This document shows, piece after piece, positions 21,361 through 33,716 of a stretch of 64,000 nt of DNA. Below the pieces are notes generated by a model. It was given only the letters and a program-made list of their open reading frames with translations, was not told the origin of the DNA and did no database searches. The stretch covers positions 25,594,558 to 25,658,557 of the forward strand of contig NC_030388.2 in assembly GCF_001625215.2 (NCBI RefSeq), in the 5' to 3' direction. This DNA comes from Daucus carota subsp. sativus (lineage: Eukaryota > Streptophyta > Magnoliopsida > Apiales > Apiaceae). The number at the start of each line of letters is the position of its first letter. Within the stretch, counting starts at the first letter, position 1. The position numbers were made by a program, and so were the translations under genes.

Positions 21361-24300
21361 GACAGATGTTTTTTGTTCTATTGAGCTACAAAGATACGAG
21401 GTTATGGCTCTATTACTGAATTGTATCTTAATATTGTCAATAACATACAAGTATCTACACATTGATAGACTTGATTCTTACTATTTTTCCTGACAATGCT
21501 TTGTTAACATGCAGAAACGTTGTTTCACGTTTTTATGATGATAGGCAACTGTTCCCTTTTAATATCATTAGTATGTGATTCATATAGGCCTCAATGCATG
21601 TTAAATATGTTTTTTCATATGACCGATGTTTCAAATCATGTACTGTTGCAAAGCTGTAGATGATTCAAATTCATGAGATACCATAAACATGTAGACGAGA
21701 TCTCCCTCTTTTTGATGTTATGCAAGAAATAGACTACGTATGCCATTTGCATCATTTTTTATATGCGGGGTAGTCCAGAAGAAGCTAAAAACTTTCAGGA
21801 AAAACCCGAACACTTTAATCTATTGGTTGTGGTGAATCCTTCAGTCATCCAATACAAATATTTTTTTGGTCAAATTTATCTATATCAGGGAAATTGCATA
21901 TTTCAACTTGATAATGTGATGTCTTATTACTGCAAGAAATCCTCTATTCATTAAAGAAAAATCATATGCTAGATCATTATCTTGCAGTACTTTATTTTGG
22001 GTTTTATGTTTTGTTACATAATGAAATTAAGGAATGTCATAGAGTTATCTGTGAAATTGACTCAATCCATGTATGTTGACTTGTTGAGTGTTGGGGGGGT
22101 ATGCTTGATCTTATTTGCGTCCTAAAGATGTTGAATTTTAGGGTCAAGGCCAGTAAGAACCCAGTTACCCAGCAATGGTTTATGCTCCCAGGCACTAAGT
22201 TCTTTCTGTTACATATTAAAATGGTGTTTTGTCTTGTCTAAGACATAATGTGGCATACTTGGATCTTTTTCTATCATATCTTCTTTTTTTTTTTTGGAAG
22301 GACTCTAATTAAGATCATAATTCATAAAGGAAGGTAATAGAAAACATTACATGCTGGAACTTGCTGACTCATGGAGAATTCACAAGGTTCAGTCCACCTT
22401 GTCCAGTTTCTTGCCTACAACATGCAGTGATGATATTTTAGCAAACTGTTGAGTTACCCTCTCTCCTAAAACTTAAAGTGTTTAGGTTATGGGCCTACTC
22501 TGAATTCTGATTATTCCAGATACTCCAACATCTAAAGTCTAAACATCTGTTGTACTTTTCTGTTTTTACTAATTTTTTGGTTTTAGTTTCTTAACGACTT
22601 AACGTGAAACAAAATTTGTTTATAATAATTGACACCAAAGTGTAGTATATAATATTCATTATTGTTCGTGCATAATGTTCGATGTGGTGAATAGAGTTCA
22701 TACTAAAATATACACCTTCCATGGGTGATCAATTCTTCAATTTGCTCTCATTTTTCCATGGTGGTGAAATGTGTGACTTGCAGCAAGGAGGTACCTTAGT
22801 AATGGCTTTTGACCTGCAAATACCTATGAGTTCCTAAATGAAAGATAAAGATATAGTCATCTGAAGGTACGGCATTTTGGTTTTATATTTGTAATATTTT
22901 GAGTTATGTACTCCAATAACCTATTGATTACAGAACTGAATGAAAGCTATCTCTATAATCACGTCTCTATCTTTTTTAATCGAAATAAAAATATTGTGAT
23001 TTACTTGTTTGCTGTTAAAAGCGTAATTATTTCATTTTTTTGATGGACATGCCAGTAAAATTTTATAATGTTATATGTTTTAAGTGTTAGTAAAATTTAA
23101 GCATATAAATACATTCCCAGTTTCCAGTTATATGAATTGTATGTGCTAATCCAAAAATAATGAATTATTTAGTCAACCTTAGATTTCTGCGTGTTACCTT
23201 CATAGAAAAAAATATCCTAAGAAGTATCTGTACAAATTTTGTATTGGCTGCCATTACTAATAAATGGTACTGCTAGGTCTCTCTCTTCTAGGTCCTCTCG
23301 TCTTTTGAATTGGTGCTTGGTATATTTCCTTGTATCGTACCAAGTGTCAGATTTATGTCTATTATTAGGCTACTGCACATTTAATGTTTCTTATCATGTA
23401 ACAACTGATTAATTGCTGTATGCAACATTATAACTTTTTGAAAATTTTCTCGTCTTAATGCATAAAGTACTGATGAGGATTATTTAGAAGATAGATATGT
23501 TGAGGCTTTTCCTGTCTAACCATGCTCACAGGCAAGAACTTTGTGCTAGCTGAGTAATTGATCAACATATTTCCAACCGTTTTTGAATCAATGCTTGCTC
23601 AAATTATATATTTATTTGCAAAGCTTAAGAACCTCAACTAATTGTTGAATTAGTCTAAAAGCTGGTGGACAATATGGGCAGCTATTGCCAATATAGCTGT
23701 TTATTAGCCACACATAAAGGCCTATCTCTCCGATAAACAAGTATGGTAACTTTAGTTTGTATGAATCTCAAGATACTTCATGTGATATGACATTTTCTAA
23801 TATTACCTTTAGTGTGGTGCTCAGTAATATAATTGCTACTTTTTGATGAGTATCAAATAAGGCAGATTCCTTTCTTCTAGTAAAGAAGATTGTTACTGTA
23901 ATTGCTTGCAGGCTAGTGTTGATAGAAATTTACTTGCTCAATATAACAGACAGGGTCACGTTTTTAAGGTGCATTAAATGTATTATAATATAATATTATA
24001 TTAATGCATTTTATTTAGTTAAGAGCACAGCTCCTTGACAAAACCCCAATTAAAAATTTAAGAGCGCAGTTCAATTAAATTAAGTTCTGTTTGGGAAGTA
24101 AGAAGCACCTTTGACATCTCTTCAAATATATGTCTGCATGAATCAATAGTGCCACCTTAAATGCATTTACCATTTAGTTAGTACACTAGATAGATTAACA
24201 AACTTGAGGGTGGAACAACTGTATAGTTCAGCTACGACGATGCAAGTCTCTTTAATATTACCAATTTGGTCTGTCGATGGCTTGATTTAGGTAACAAGGT

Positions 24301-25598
24301 TGTAGTAAGACCGGACTAAAATGATGATTGATAAGGGACAAAGAAAGCTAGTTCACACTTAGAATACTTGTGTCTCACACCATAGAGTACAGAGAAAACT
24401 ATTTTTTTTTTTCTTTTTGAAATCTTCCTTCCACAATACAGCAGCCATTATTTAAAGACTTTAAGAAATTTTACAGGTCGTAGGCATTAACGTTCCTGAC
24501 CCAGGGACTATTATTTGACTCTTAAGATTCTATAATATAGTATATAACTGATAAATAATTGATCCTTTACTAAATAAATTGCAATTGGCCATAATCTGTA
24601 GTCCTGTACAAGGAATGAATAGATAGTTGAGTTCAAGCTGTAATGGGATTTGAAAGCCAAGATTCTGCAATAGGAGTAATAACTACTTCCTTTAAATTCT
24701 TGACTCTAGATATGGGAACAATGATCTCCAGTATTGCATTATCTGTGCCCCAGTCACTTTACTCCCCCTTTGAGGGAAACAAATTAGTTCATGCTCATAA
24801 GATTGATAATAAAATGCCTAGTTTTCCAAATTGAATTTCTTAATTAATATTATGTATAAAGGACCAAAATGCTTCTTGTTTAACATAATGGATAAATACC
24901 TTTTTTTTCCACTGAATACCAGGGCTAATTTTAAGTTTCAGCTAAAACTCTTTTAGGTTCTACTAATCTACTCTGCTGCACAGCGTGGAACCTTATTCCA
25001 TATAAAAATACAATTCCTTAAGTAGAAACGAGTTGATATGGAAGAGTAAATATGCTGTAGATCTAACTGGTAACTATTTTAAGTAACTTGTTACCGGGTG
25101 TATTTGGTTTGGTTTAATTTGGATAATACCTTATTATTTGGGTTAGGTCTATTGAATACAAACTTTGATCTTGTTACCAATTTGTGTACCTCTAGTTAAA
25201 CTCTTTTTTATGATTTAGTGTGATGCAACTATAATCCATGAAAGTTTGACGTGAGGCCATATGAAGTAAAAACAATTAGTGCTATTTTTACTGTCATTAC
25301 ACATGAAAAAAATGAACCACCATGATAATCCATGATCTAGTAAGCCTTGAAAGGATATTCTTTGATTCTAGCTGAGTAATGATTAATTCAATTAGCTTCT
25401 GAACAATGAACGCTGGATTAATGGAACAGTAGATTGTCAATCTTTGTGAGTTATGTACATTTGGTGATCTTATCCTTTGAAAGTATACTGTTGATTTCCC
25501 ATCCAATAGGGCTTTAAGCATTTTGATATGCCAGCTTTTATAAATAAATCTATAAATTAATGAATTTATGTTATACTTGCATCTTCTTTTGCTATCAG
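21361..25598. other. Long AT-rich stretch: intergenic or introns of an unrecognised gene
   Basis: No confident coding exon was found in these 4.2 kb. One weak candidate exon, 23912-23968, is bounded by CAG and GT and reads ASVDRNLLAQYNRQGHVFK, but its phase does not fit the exon at 25599 directly. Short T-tracts lie near 22270 and 24400. Confidence 0.4.
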
Positions 25599-25937
25599 GT
25601 GTTTCCTGTTATTTCATTAATGTGCTTTTCGAGCTTGTTGTTGCTATGATACTCATCTTGCGCAACACTAAAGAAGTGTGAGTTCTGGTCTTTTGTAAAT
25701 TGCTTGACCTAAATGATATATTAACCAAGAGATGCTAATTTAATCTGCCACAGATGTTCTGCATATCACAAGGGATTTGAAGACAGAAGAGAGATAGCTG
25801 TTCCACTTCCTGGTAATGCAGCCACTAACACTTTGGCTGCTCTTAGAAACAGAACTTTACTGTCCCCACCACTCACTGTTGGGATCGACACTGGAATTGA
25901 AGTGGATACCCTTTGTCTGCCAAACAGAAGGACGTAA
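25599..25937 (+). CDS. Last two exons of an unrecognised gene with a membrane segment
   Basis: Two stretches (25599-25677 and 25754-25937) are bounded by good acceptors (CTATCAG, TGCCACAG) and a GTGAG donor and keep one frame across the junction. Together they read from SCYFINVLFELVVAMILIL, a likely membrane helix, through RNTKEVCSAYHKGFEDRREI and PLPGNAATNTLAALRNRTLL to LCLPNRRT and stop. The composition is protein-like, not repeat-like. Upstream exons must lie within 21.4-25.6 kb if the gene is complete; otherwise this is a 3' remnant. I cannot assign a family. It is not simply a continuation of the DUF716 frame, which ends in a stop codon. Confidence 0.5.
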
Positions 25938-27584
25938 AATCCCTTTTACCGTTTATGTAAGTTGAGCGCATATCGCTTGCCTGGTCATTTTAAGGTTTAA
26001 TTGCTTTATTTGTTTGGTTAAAGATGATTGCCTATCTGGAGACGGAAATAGAAGAATTAGCATTTGCATTCCACCAGAATCTGTCATAAAAATATTTGAT
26101 TTTGTTACAGTGGCTGCCTGATTGTTTAATCCAGATAGTGTTGGGTGAGTGCTTATTGGTAGATTCAGAAACAGATTTTCATTAAGTGGGTGATGCCATC
26201 TGAAAGGCTGGCATCTTTAATACTCCCACACACTAACACACTTTTCCCTCACATGTAGAGTGATTGTGTGTTTGTTTTTGGGACTGAGAAGAGGGGCAGC
26301 TGAGACCAGTGCTCCCTGGTGTTATAGCTGTTTGTGGATATGAATTTTTATCAAATTAATAAATTTGAATTCAAGTTTAAATTAATTTTTTTTTTTGGCA
26401 AAGATACCATATTCTTTAGTGTAAAATAATATCTATATTCCAATTGGCCATTTTCATCAATGGGAAATTTATTTCTTATCCAGGTATTTCATAATTTTAT
26501 CTTTTTGTGAAAAAGAAATAATCTTTGAAAAAATTAAATTTTGATATAACTGTCTTGACTGAAGTAAGCAATTTATATGGAAACGCATTTTCAATTTTAA
26601 CATAAAATTTTAAAATTAGCCTCTTCAGAAAATACATGGGAAGAATTGCTATCAAACATGTCAAATAAGCATAAATCAAAATTAAAATTACAAAAAGTTT
26701 TTATTAAAATATACTTCCTCGTCCCATTTTATCTGTGTTATTGGAAAAAATTATGTCAAATAACATTTGTTCGCCTCTTTTAAAAGCAATAATTTAAATG
26801 TTATATATATATATATATACTGATTACTAAGAGTTTGAATAGAAAATAGATCAATTTGATAAAAAAAAAAGACCTTTTCAACGGAAAATCGTCATTATAT
26901 ATATATATATATATACTCACAGTGTAATTTAAAAAATATAGATGAGAAAATTAAATATTTTAGTTAATCTCTTAAAATGCGTAAATATTCAGAAAAAGAC
27001 ATAAAATACGTATAAAATATGAAAGGAAGGGAATACAAAAATTATTTTTTATTTAATCAAAAATATACACATCAGTTTCGGTGTAGTGCAAGAATAGTAG
27101 TCAAGGTCTCCTCTCTTCTCATTTCTTGTGCTACTACAATTACAATTTATATCCCTCTTTTCTAGCTTTAGGGTTCTCCAGCTCTAATTTTCATCTCATT
27201 AATGCTTTCTTTATTCACTTTTTCTCTGTAATAAATTTTCTTAGATTGTCTTAACTCTATTTGCACCACTTTCTTTACATGTACATGTGTTTGTATTTAT
27301 GATTTGCTGTTTTCACTTGGGTTGACTTGTTGTTTGATGAATATATGATCTTCAATTTTGCAATCTTGGTTGCAAAAATCTGATCTTTCTGTGTTTTTAT
27401 AGTCTTTTATGTATTCATTTTGATAAAGATTTGATCTTTTTTTATAAAGTTAGTGGGTTTTGTTATATCTTTGATTTCAAGAATTTTGTGAGAGTTGATA
27501 TTTGGCGTTGTTGGTGTGATGATTTGTTTTCAATATTTTTAGGAATTTTCGTGGGTTTTAGAGTTACTTGATTTCGGAGATTAA
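25938..27584. other. Intergenic, AT-rich, with two (TA)n microsatellites
   Basis: There are (TA)n tracts at about 26803-26819 and 26896-26914. The last ~450 bp, rich in CT and TTT runs, probably form the promoter and 5' UTR of the gene at 27585. No gene was seen. Confidence 0.45.
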
Positions 27585-30123
27585 ATGGATAGTAATGGGA
27601 AAGATTATGGTTGTGATAAAAATGATGTTAAGAGTGAGGCGTTGTTGAGTGATGTGGAGTCGAAAACTAGTTTACTTGATGGAGATAGGAAGGAGGATGA
27701 AGACGAGACGACTACATTGTTGGTTCCTCCTCGGAGAGGTGGGTTGTCAAGGAAGGTGGAGAAATCACAAAGGAAAGTAATGTGGAATGATATTAATGGG
27801 AATAAGCTTGCTCAAGTGCTGGAATATCAACCAAGGTAATCGTTTTTGTTAGTGATTTTGTTTATCTATATTTCTTTGAGTTTGTGAATTTGATATGAAA
27901 TTTAATCTTGTAGTTTTGTGATGCCTGATTGCTAGTATTTATTTATTTGCCAGTAAACTTTTTTGATTGTATTTGATTGATATAGGAAAGTTAATAAATT
28001 ATCTTGATTTGTTGTGGATAACTAATGTCTTGAACGTAAGGGAGGATAGATAAGTGCAAGTAAACGATAAAACATAAATACCTGCATAGATCGTGGGAAG
28101 GAAAGTGTAAACTGTTAGCGATGCTTCTAGATCATTTCGACGTTACATTGGGCATTGATTTCCTATTGGCAGCTAAGTGCTCAGTGCTGCCTTATCTTGG
28201 AGGGATATTCATTGCTAATGAGAAGGAACCGTCTTTTGTGATCTGAAAAGGGTGATAGTCTGTCTTAACTAGGGCCAAGCAATATCCAAGCTAAATTTGC
28301 TTTGGGTGGCAGCGTACTGTTAAGCATCTGAAAAGGGTGATAGTCTGTTTTAAGTCTTAATTATGGCCAAGGCCCAAGTGATATCCAAGCTGAATCTGCT
28401 TTGAGTGCCATCATACTAGTAATGCTGGTGATGTTCCAGGATAATACATATTCTGGTGTTGAGCCTATCAGTTACTAGTAAATTATATTAAACTAAGTCT
28501 GCGAAATTTTTTATATTGGCGTACAAAACCGGATTTGATGATATCTCCAAGTGGTCATGGTAATCAAGTTCTGTATGTGCTAAATTAAGCAGTATGAGGC
28601 CCAAGTCATTGCCTTCAAACTCATTTGTTGTCTCCCAGTTTCTATAAAGAGAAAAGCCACTAAGATTATGTATCTAGCTTAGGTTATTTCTAAAACTAAA
28701 CTAAAACTTATAAATATGTTCACTTTGTAGTACTCTTGAGATCAGAATTATTGGTAAGTTTCTTGACAATCCATGGTCCACAGACAACATTGTGGGCTAA
28801 CACATTTCCAGTGATAATGATGTTAGAATGGCTGAGTGGTTGACAATGATTTGGAATATGAGTGGATAACGGGAGCATAAGTATATTGGAATGTAAGGGG
28901 CTGCATTATTTACTAGCCTCCAAAAAACATATGAATCCTGCTTTAAATCTGTTATGGAAGTTTGATTATTCACGCATCACATATAACTGCAAATCCTAAA
29001 TTACCAGTAAGTTGAAGGATAAACACTTAATGATCTTCATAACGTTGCAAGAGTCTGCAAGCCTCAATGGATATGTACTGTTATAGGCCGAGGTGAATAT
29101 ATTTGGGGTTCATTTAAAGAGCTAGTATTAGGATAAAGTTCCTTTTTCCTGTTGTATCCATGTCGTCTGCAAAGCATATCTGTAGTTATAGGATGGCTAG
29201 GGTTGGAATACAAGTAAGTTAAATGACCCCATTGACATACCCTTCTTTCCATTCCTATCACTGCTTAGAACTGCGGAACATAAATTTATGACTGTTATGT
29301 TTTCATTCTCAATATTTCTCTTGTTGGGAATGATTATAATCCTCACATTGTAGCCCCATCGCTACAATCCTTGGATTTTGATTATTTTAATAGTCTATTC
29401 CCATTTTCACTTTACAAGGGATATTTAAGGGATTAATCTATGAAAGAATAATAATACCTTTCATGTAATAAAACAAGTATTCTGTCAAAAAAGAAAGTAT
29501 GAGTAGATACAGTGTAAGGGTTTTTGTTGTTTACATAAAATCAAGACTTGGTATAGACCAAGTATCATTTAATCAATTAATCCTCTCCTATTATAATACT
29601 ATCCCATACTTAATTTTCCATCCGACGTGGCACCAGTAATTTTCTATCAGAATTGAGATGACATTAGAAAGTGAGAAAAGATGTTTTGTGAAATTCACGG
29701 AGGTTACAAGTAGATTGTTTAAAGTTAAGTAAAGATAACTGTTGGAGATCCTGAACCAGATGCAGCTGAAAAATTTAGCAAGAGAACATGGCAAGAAAAA
29801 AGAGAACTTGGTTCCTTGTTGATATTAACTAAGATTATCTGACATTTTAAAACAATTGATTTGCTTAAATAGGCTAAATACTAATGTGGGACTGACTCAA
29901 GTAACAACTGATTTGCTCAATTGATTTGCTACTGTACTGTGAACTATGTAACAACTGTTGTAGCTTCATTAATAAGATTATGGCATGTATATAGTGAATA
30001 TAAAAAGTGCTGAAGAAAGGAAACTTTTGAGTTGCCGTCATTGCTAATCTTGTGTTTTTCTGCAGTGACGCAAGTGACTCCGATGACGAGGAATCAGATT
30101 CTTGCCTCTGTAGAATAATGTAG
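27585..30123 (+). CDS. Small acidic plant protein with CLCRIM C-terminus (unknown function)
   Basis: Two exons (27585-27835 and 30066-30123) flank a 2.2-kb intron and give 102 residues. The N-terminal half is acidic and Ser/Asp-rich (ESKTSLLDGDRKEDEDE). The centre has a basic patch and a conserved-looking core, QRKVMWNDINGNKLAQVLEY. The C-terminus is SDASDSDDEESDSCLCRIM. The W-D-x-x-G-N-K-L core followed by an acidic, Cys-containing tail recalls a small uncharacterised plant family. The terminal CRIM has the position of a CaaX prenylation box, though Arg at the first aliphatic position is atypical, and CxC could instead be acylated. Membrane tethering is therefore a hypothesis. No enzymatic motif is visible. 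Confidence 0.75.
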
Positions 30124-31833
30124 AGCTTGTTGAAGATCACCTGTCAGCAAATATATAAGAGTAAAAGTTTGTGAGCTGTACTTTTAACTGTAAAAGTTTC
30201 TATTGGTAGCGAGTGGTTGCTGTTTTGAGCAAGTTTTCCATGTGCAACTTTGTCACCGGCAAGCCAGTTTGCCACGGATCTTTAACGTATGCTGAGGTTC
30301 CTGGTGGAAGAAGACCCGTGTTTTTAGGAGCAAATACTCATCAACATGATTATATCGAGATATAGCCTTTTAAAGTACATTTACGATGTGCATCTATGCT
30401 TAATTATTACATCAGTGATCTTTAATATGTACAAGTGTAACTCATGTTCGTGTTAAATTGTATATCGTATTATAGGAGAAAGTATCTATGTGATTTTTGC
30501 TTCTCGTTAGAATAAAATTTCCTGAAATGCTTATCCTTGGTATTATGGGTCCATATGGAATTTGATTTTACCTCAACTTTGTGCAAGTTACTTGCATGGT
30601 AGCCGTGCATACACTATTGCAGAAAAGATTTCAACTCTCGTCTTCTAAAATAGCAGTAACGCAGGGCAGAAGAAGTAGAGGTTAAACTAGTCTGTTGGAA
30701 ACCGTCGGATCAAGGTGAAAAAGGCCGGTTTAGCTTCCTTCTGGATGCAACACAGAAGGTAACTTAAAGTGTGATTTGATATACATAACTAATCTAATGC
30801 AGCCTATGTCGTCCTCCACAAATTCTATTTCGGTTTCACCTCATTCCTGAGCTTTGGTACAGTTTCTGTTTCATTCTCTCTATGTCTAAGTTCGGTGCTC
30901 GGACTTTCAAGCCTCTGCTAGTGACTTTACCTCGTGTAACTTGAAACATGTCCTAGGGATATACTTAGAGTTCGCTTAATTAGGATGATATCAGTCTTAT
31001 AAACAACTCCAGTTTTTTGTTATCGGACAGATGCGTCATGCATTTACTCTCAATATGACTCTAGTTGGCCGGGCAACCAACCAAGGTGCTTTGCTTCATG
31101 TGAATTTGATACCAAAAAGTGAAACTAACATGTCAATTGGTGCTATATTTTGTATCAAATTTAACTTATTTTCCGTCTATCCTACTCTTTTATTTATAAA
31201 TTTAATTTTTCAAACTAATTTTATATCATGAATCTCATTATATTTATTATTAGGTTAACTTTTCAAGCTAGCTTTGTACAAGGATGATCATTCTTCCCCT
31301 TGCTCGACCCCGATCGATCCCCGTCCCGCTACTAGGTCGGAGAATCGGAGACGGTTGGATAAGGAGTGCAATGATCCAAACCCATAATTAATATGTCACT
31401 CTTAACCTATTGTTTACGAGTATAATATTCACTTTTAGTTCAATTTTCATCTTTTCTAATATAAATACATCTAAGAAATAATATTTAAATTCTCACATCA
31501 TTTATTATAGTGAATTACTAGAAATAATATGTTTTATTGATTTTATAAAGAATAAGTAGAAGTCTATTGCTTAATAGGGTTTTTCATTGTGCATATATTA
31601 ACAGGACAGCTAAAACAACATAAAAGATAATAAGAAAACCTGTCCAAACAGGATAAAAAACCAAAAATAAGGTGATAAAATCTGGGCCGTTGATTACGAC
31701 GATATTCACCCTATCTCCACAATATATATCCAACGCCAATACACAAATTCCTGACTTGTCCCCAAACCCCAGTCGGCGACTCAGCTGAAACCCTGGTATA
31801 AATAAGTATACACACAGCTATAGATACGATAGG
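30124..31833. other. Intergenic, promoter of the hnRNP gene at its right end
   Basis: There is no coding run that I can support. A TATAAATA box lies at 31797-31804, about 30-37 bp before the hnRNP ATG. A short GC-richer patch near 31290-31370 has no recognisable identity. Confidence 0.5.
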
Positions 31834-33716
31834 ATGGATTCAGATCAGGGGAAGCTGTTTATTGGTGGGATATCATGGGACACGACTGAGGAGAAGCTGA
31901 GTGAGTATTTTGGGAATTATGGGGAGGTTTTGTTGACATCTGTCATGAAAGATAAGCTTACGGGAAAGCCTAGAGGCTTTGGCTTTGTTGTCTTTGCAGA
32001 TCCTTCTGTTCTTGATGCTGTTCTTCAGGAGAAACATGTCATTGATGGCAGATTGGTATTTTTTATTTTTTATTTTTTTTATGTATGTGTGTGTTTGTGT
32101 TTATGTGGGTCTAGGTTTCTGTTTTGTTGAATTTGATTCTGGGCGTTTTTGTATTGATTTGATGTTTTGTGGGTATTGTATTGTGGTAGTAGAGGTGTTT
32201 TAGGTCGAGGGTTTTTTAGCGTTTTAGTGGATAATTGATGTTTTGATTTTGATTTGACTTTTTAATGGTTTTATGTGCGGCTGATTTGTTCGTGTCATCT
32301 GCCTTGGATAGTTGGAGTGAATGTTACTGGTGATTTATAGTTGCTCTTTTGTTGGTTTTTTGTGCATAGTTTTGTGCTATTTAGTGGCCACAGCAAGCCA
32401 GTTGATTGATTGCTTTTATTTGGATTCAGTGTCTTCCCATTTGGGTGTTGTTAGAGAGGCTTGTGGCCTTGTGTTGTGTGGCTGTGGCATTTCATGTAGT
32501 TGTTGTCTCTTGGTTATTCTTTGGTTAATGGTGGCCTGTTCGTTGCTTGCTCCTTTTTTATATGATTGTAATTTTTTACTTTTAGGTTGAGCCTAAGAGG
32601 GCCATGTCTAGGGAAGAACAACAAGTGTCGAAGGCTGGGAACCCAAGTTCTGGCAGAAGCTATGGGGGTGGTGATGTTAGGACTAAGAAAATTTTTGTTG
32701 GGGGTTTACCTCCAACATTGAGTGAAGAAGAATTTCGTCAGTATTTTGAGGCTTATGGGCAAGTTACTGATGTGGTGGTTATGTATGACCAGCAGACTAA
32801 TCGTCCACGTGGGTTTGGTTTTATATCTTTTGATACCGAGGATGCAGTTGATCGGGTTTTGCACAAAAACTTCCATGATTTGAACGGTAAGCAAGTGGAA
32901 GTTAAAAGGGCTCTTCCCAGAGATTCCAATGCTGGTGGGGGTGGTCGTACTATGGGTGGCGGTGTAAGCCGTGGTGGTGGAGGTTATCCGAGCTATGGCG
33001 CATCTGGTGGCAATGTAAGTTCATATGATGGTCGTGATTCGAGCAGGTACATGCAGTCTCAGAATACTGGTGGTGGTTATCCATCATATGGATCATCTGG
33101 ATATGGTGCATCTAGTAATTGGTACGGTCCTGGTGGTAATGGCGCTGGTTCTGGTGGCTATGGTAGTTATGGTGGTGCCAATCCTGGGTATGGTGGTCCT
33201 GCTGGGGCCTCATATGGAAACCCTAATGTCCCAAATACTGGTTATGGTTCTTATGGTAGTGGTCCAGCAGGTGCTTCAAGGAATGCATATGGTGCCCATG
33301 CATCTTCTGGATATGGTAATACTCAGTGGGGTGCTTCGGGTGGCTCTAACGGTGGTCCTGGTGGTGCACCTGTTTCTGTGCCCACAGGTCAATCTCCTAG
33401 TGGAGCTGCTGCCTATGGGAACCAAGGTTATGGCTATGGTGGATATGGTGGACCGGATGGGTCATATGGAAATCCAGCTGCATATGGTGCTGTTGGGGGT
33501 CGGCCTGGTGGTGCCCCAAATAGTTCATCTGCTGGTGGTGAAGTACAATCTGGCAGTGGAGGATACATGGGTGGTAATTATGGGGATCCAACAGGGAATT
33601 CAGGATACGGAAACCAAGGATGGAGATCTGACCCCTCGCAAGGTTCTGGTAGTTATGGGGCACCTAGTGGCGGACAAGTTGGATATGGCGGTGGTTATGG
33701 CGCACCACAACAGTAA
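31834..33716 (+). CDS. Tandem-RRM hnRNP A/B-like RNA-binding protein with Gly/Tyr-rich tail
   Basis: Two exons (31834-32055 and 32586-33716) give 450 residues. RRM1 (about residues 7-80) has RNP2 KLFIGGI and RNP1 RGFGFVVF; RRM2 (about 105-180) has KIFVGGL and RGFGFISF. The remaining ~260 residues are a Gly/Tyr/Ser/Asn-rich low-complexity region with many GGY, YGS and SYG units, typical of prion-like domains that drive granule formation. The first intron splits the end of RRM1 (GRL|VEPKRA), a position common in plant hnRNP1 genes. Such proteins bind nuclear and cytoplasmic mRNA and affect splicing, export and stress granules. A core promoter TATAAATA sits just upstream. No lesions were seen. 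Confidence 0.93.
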
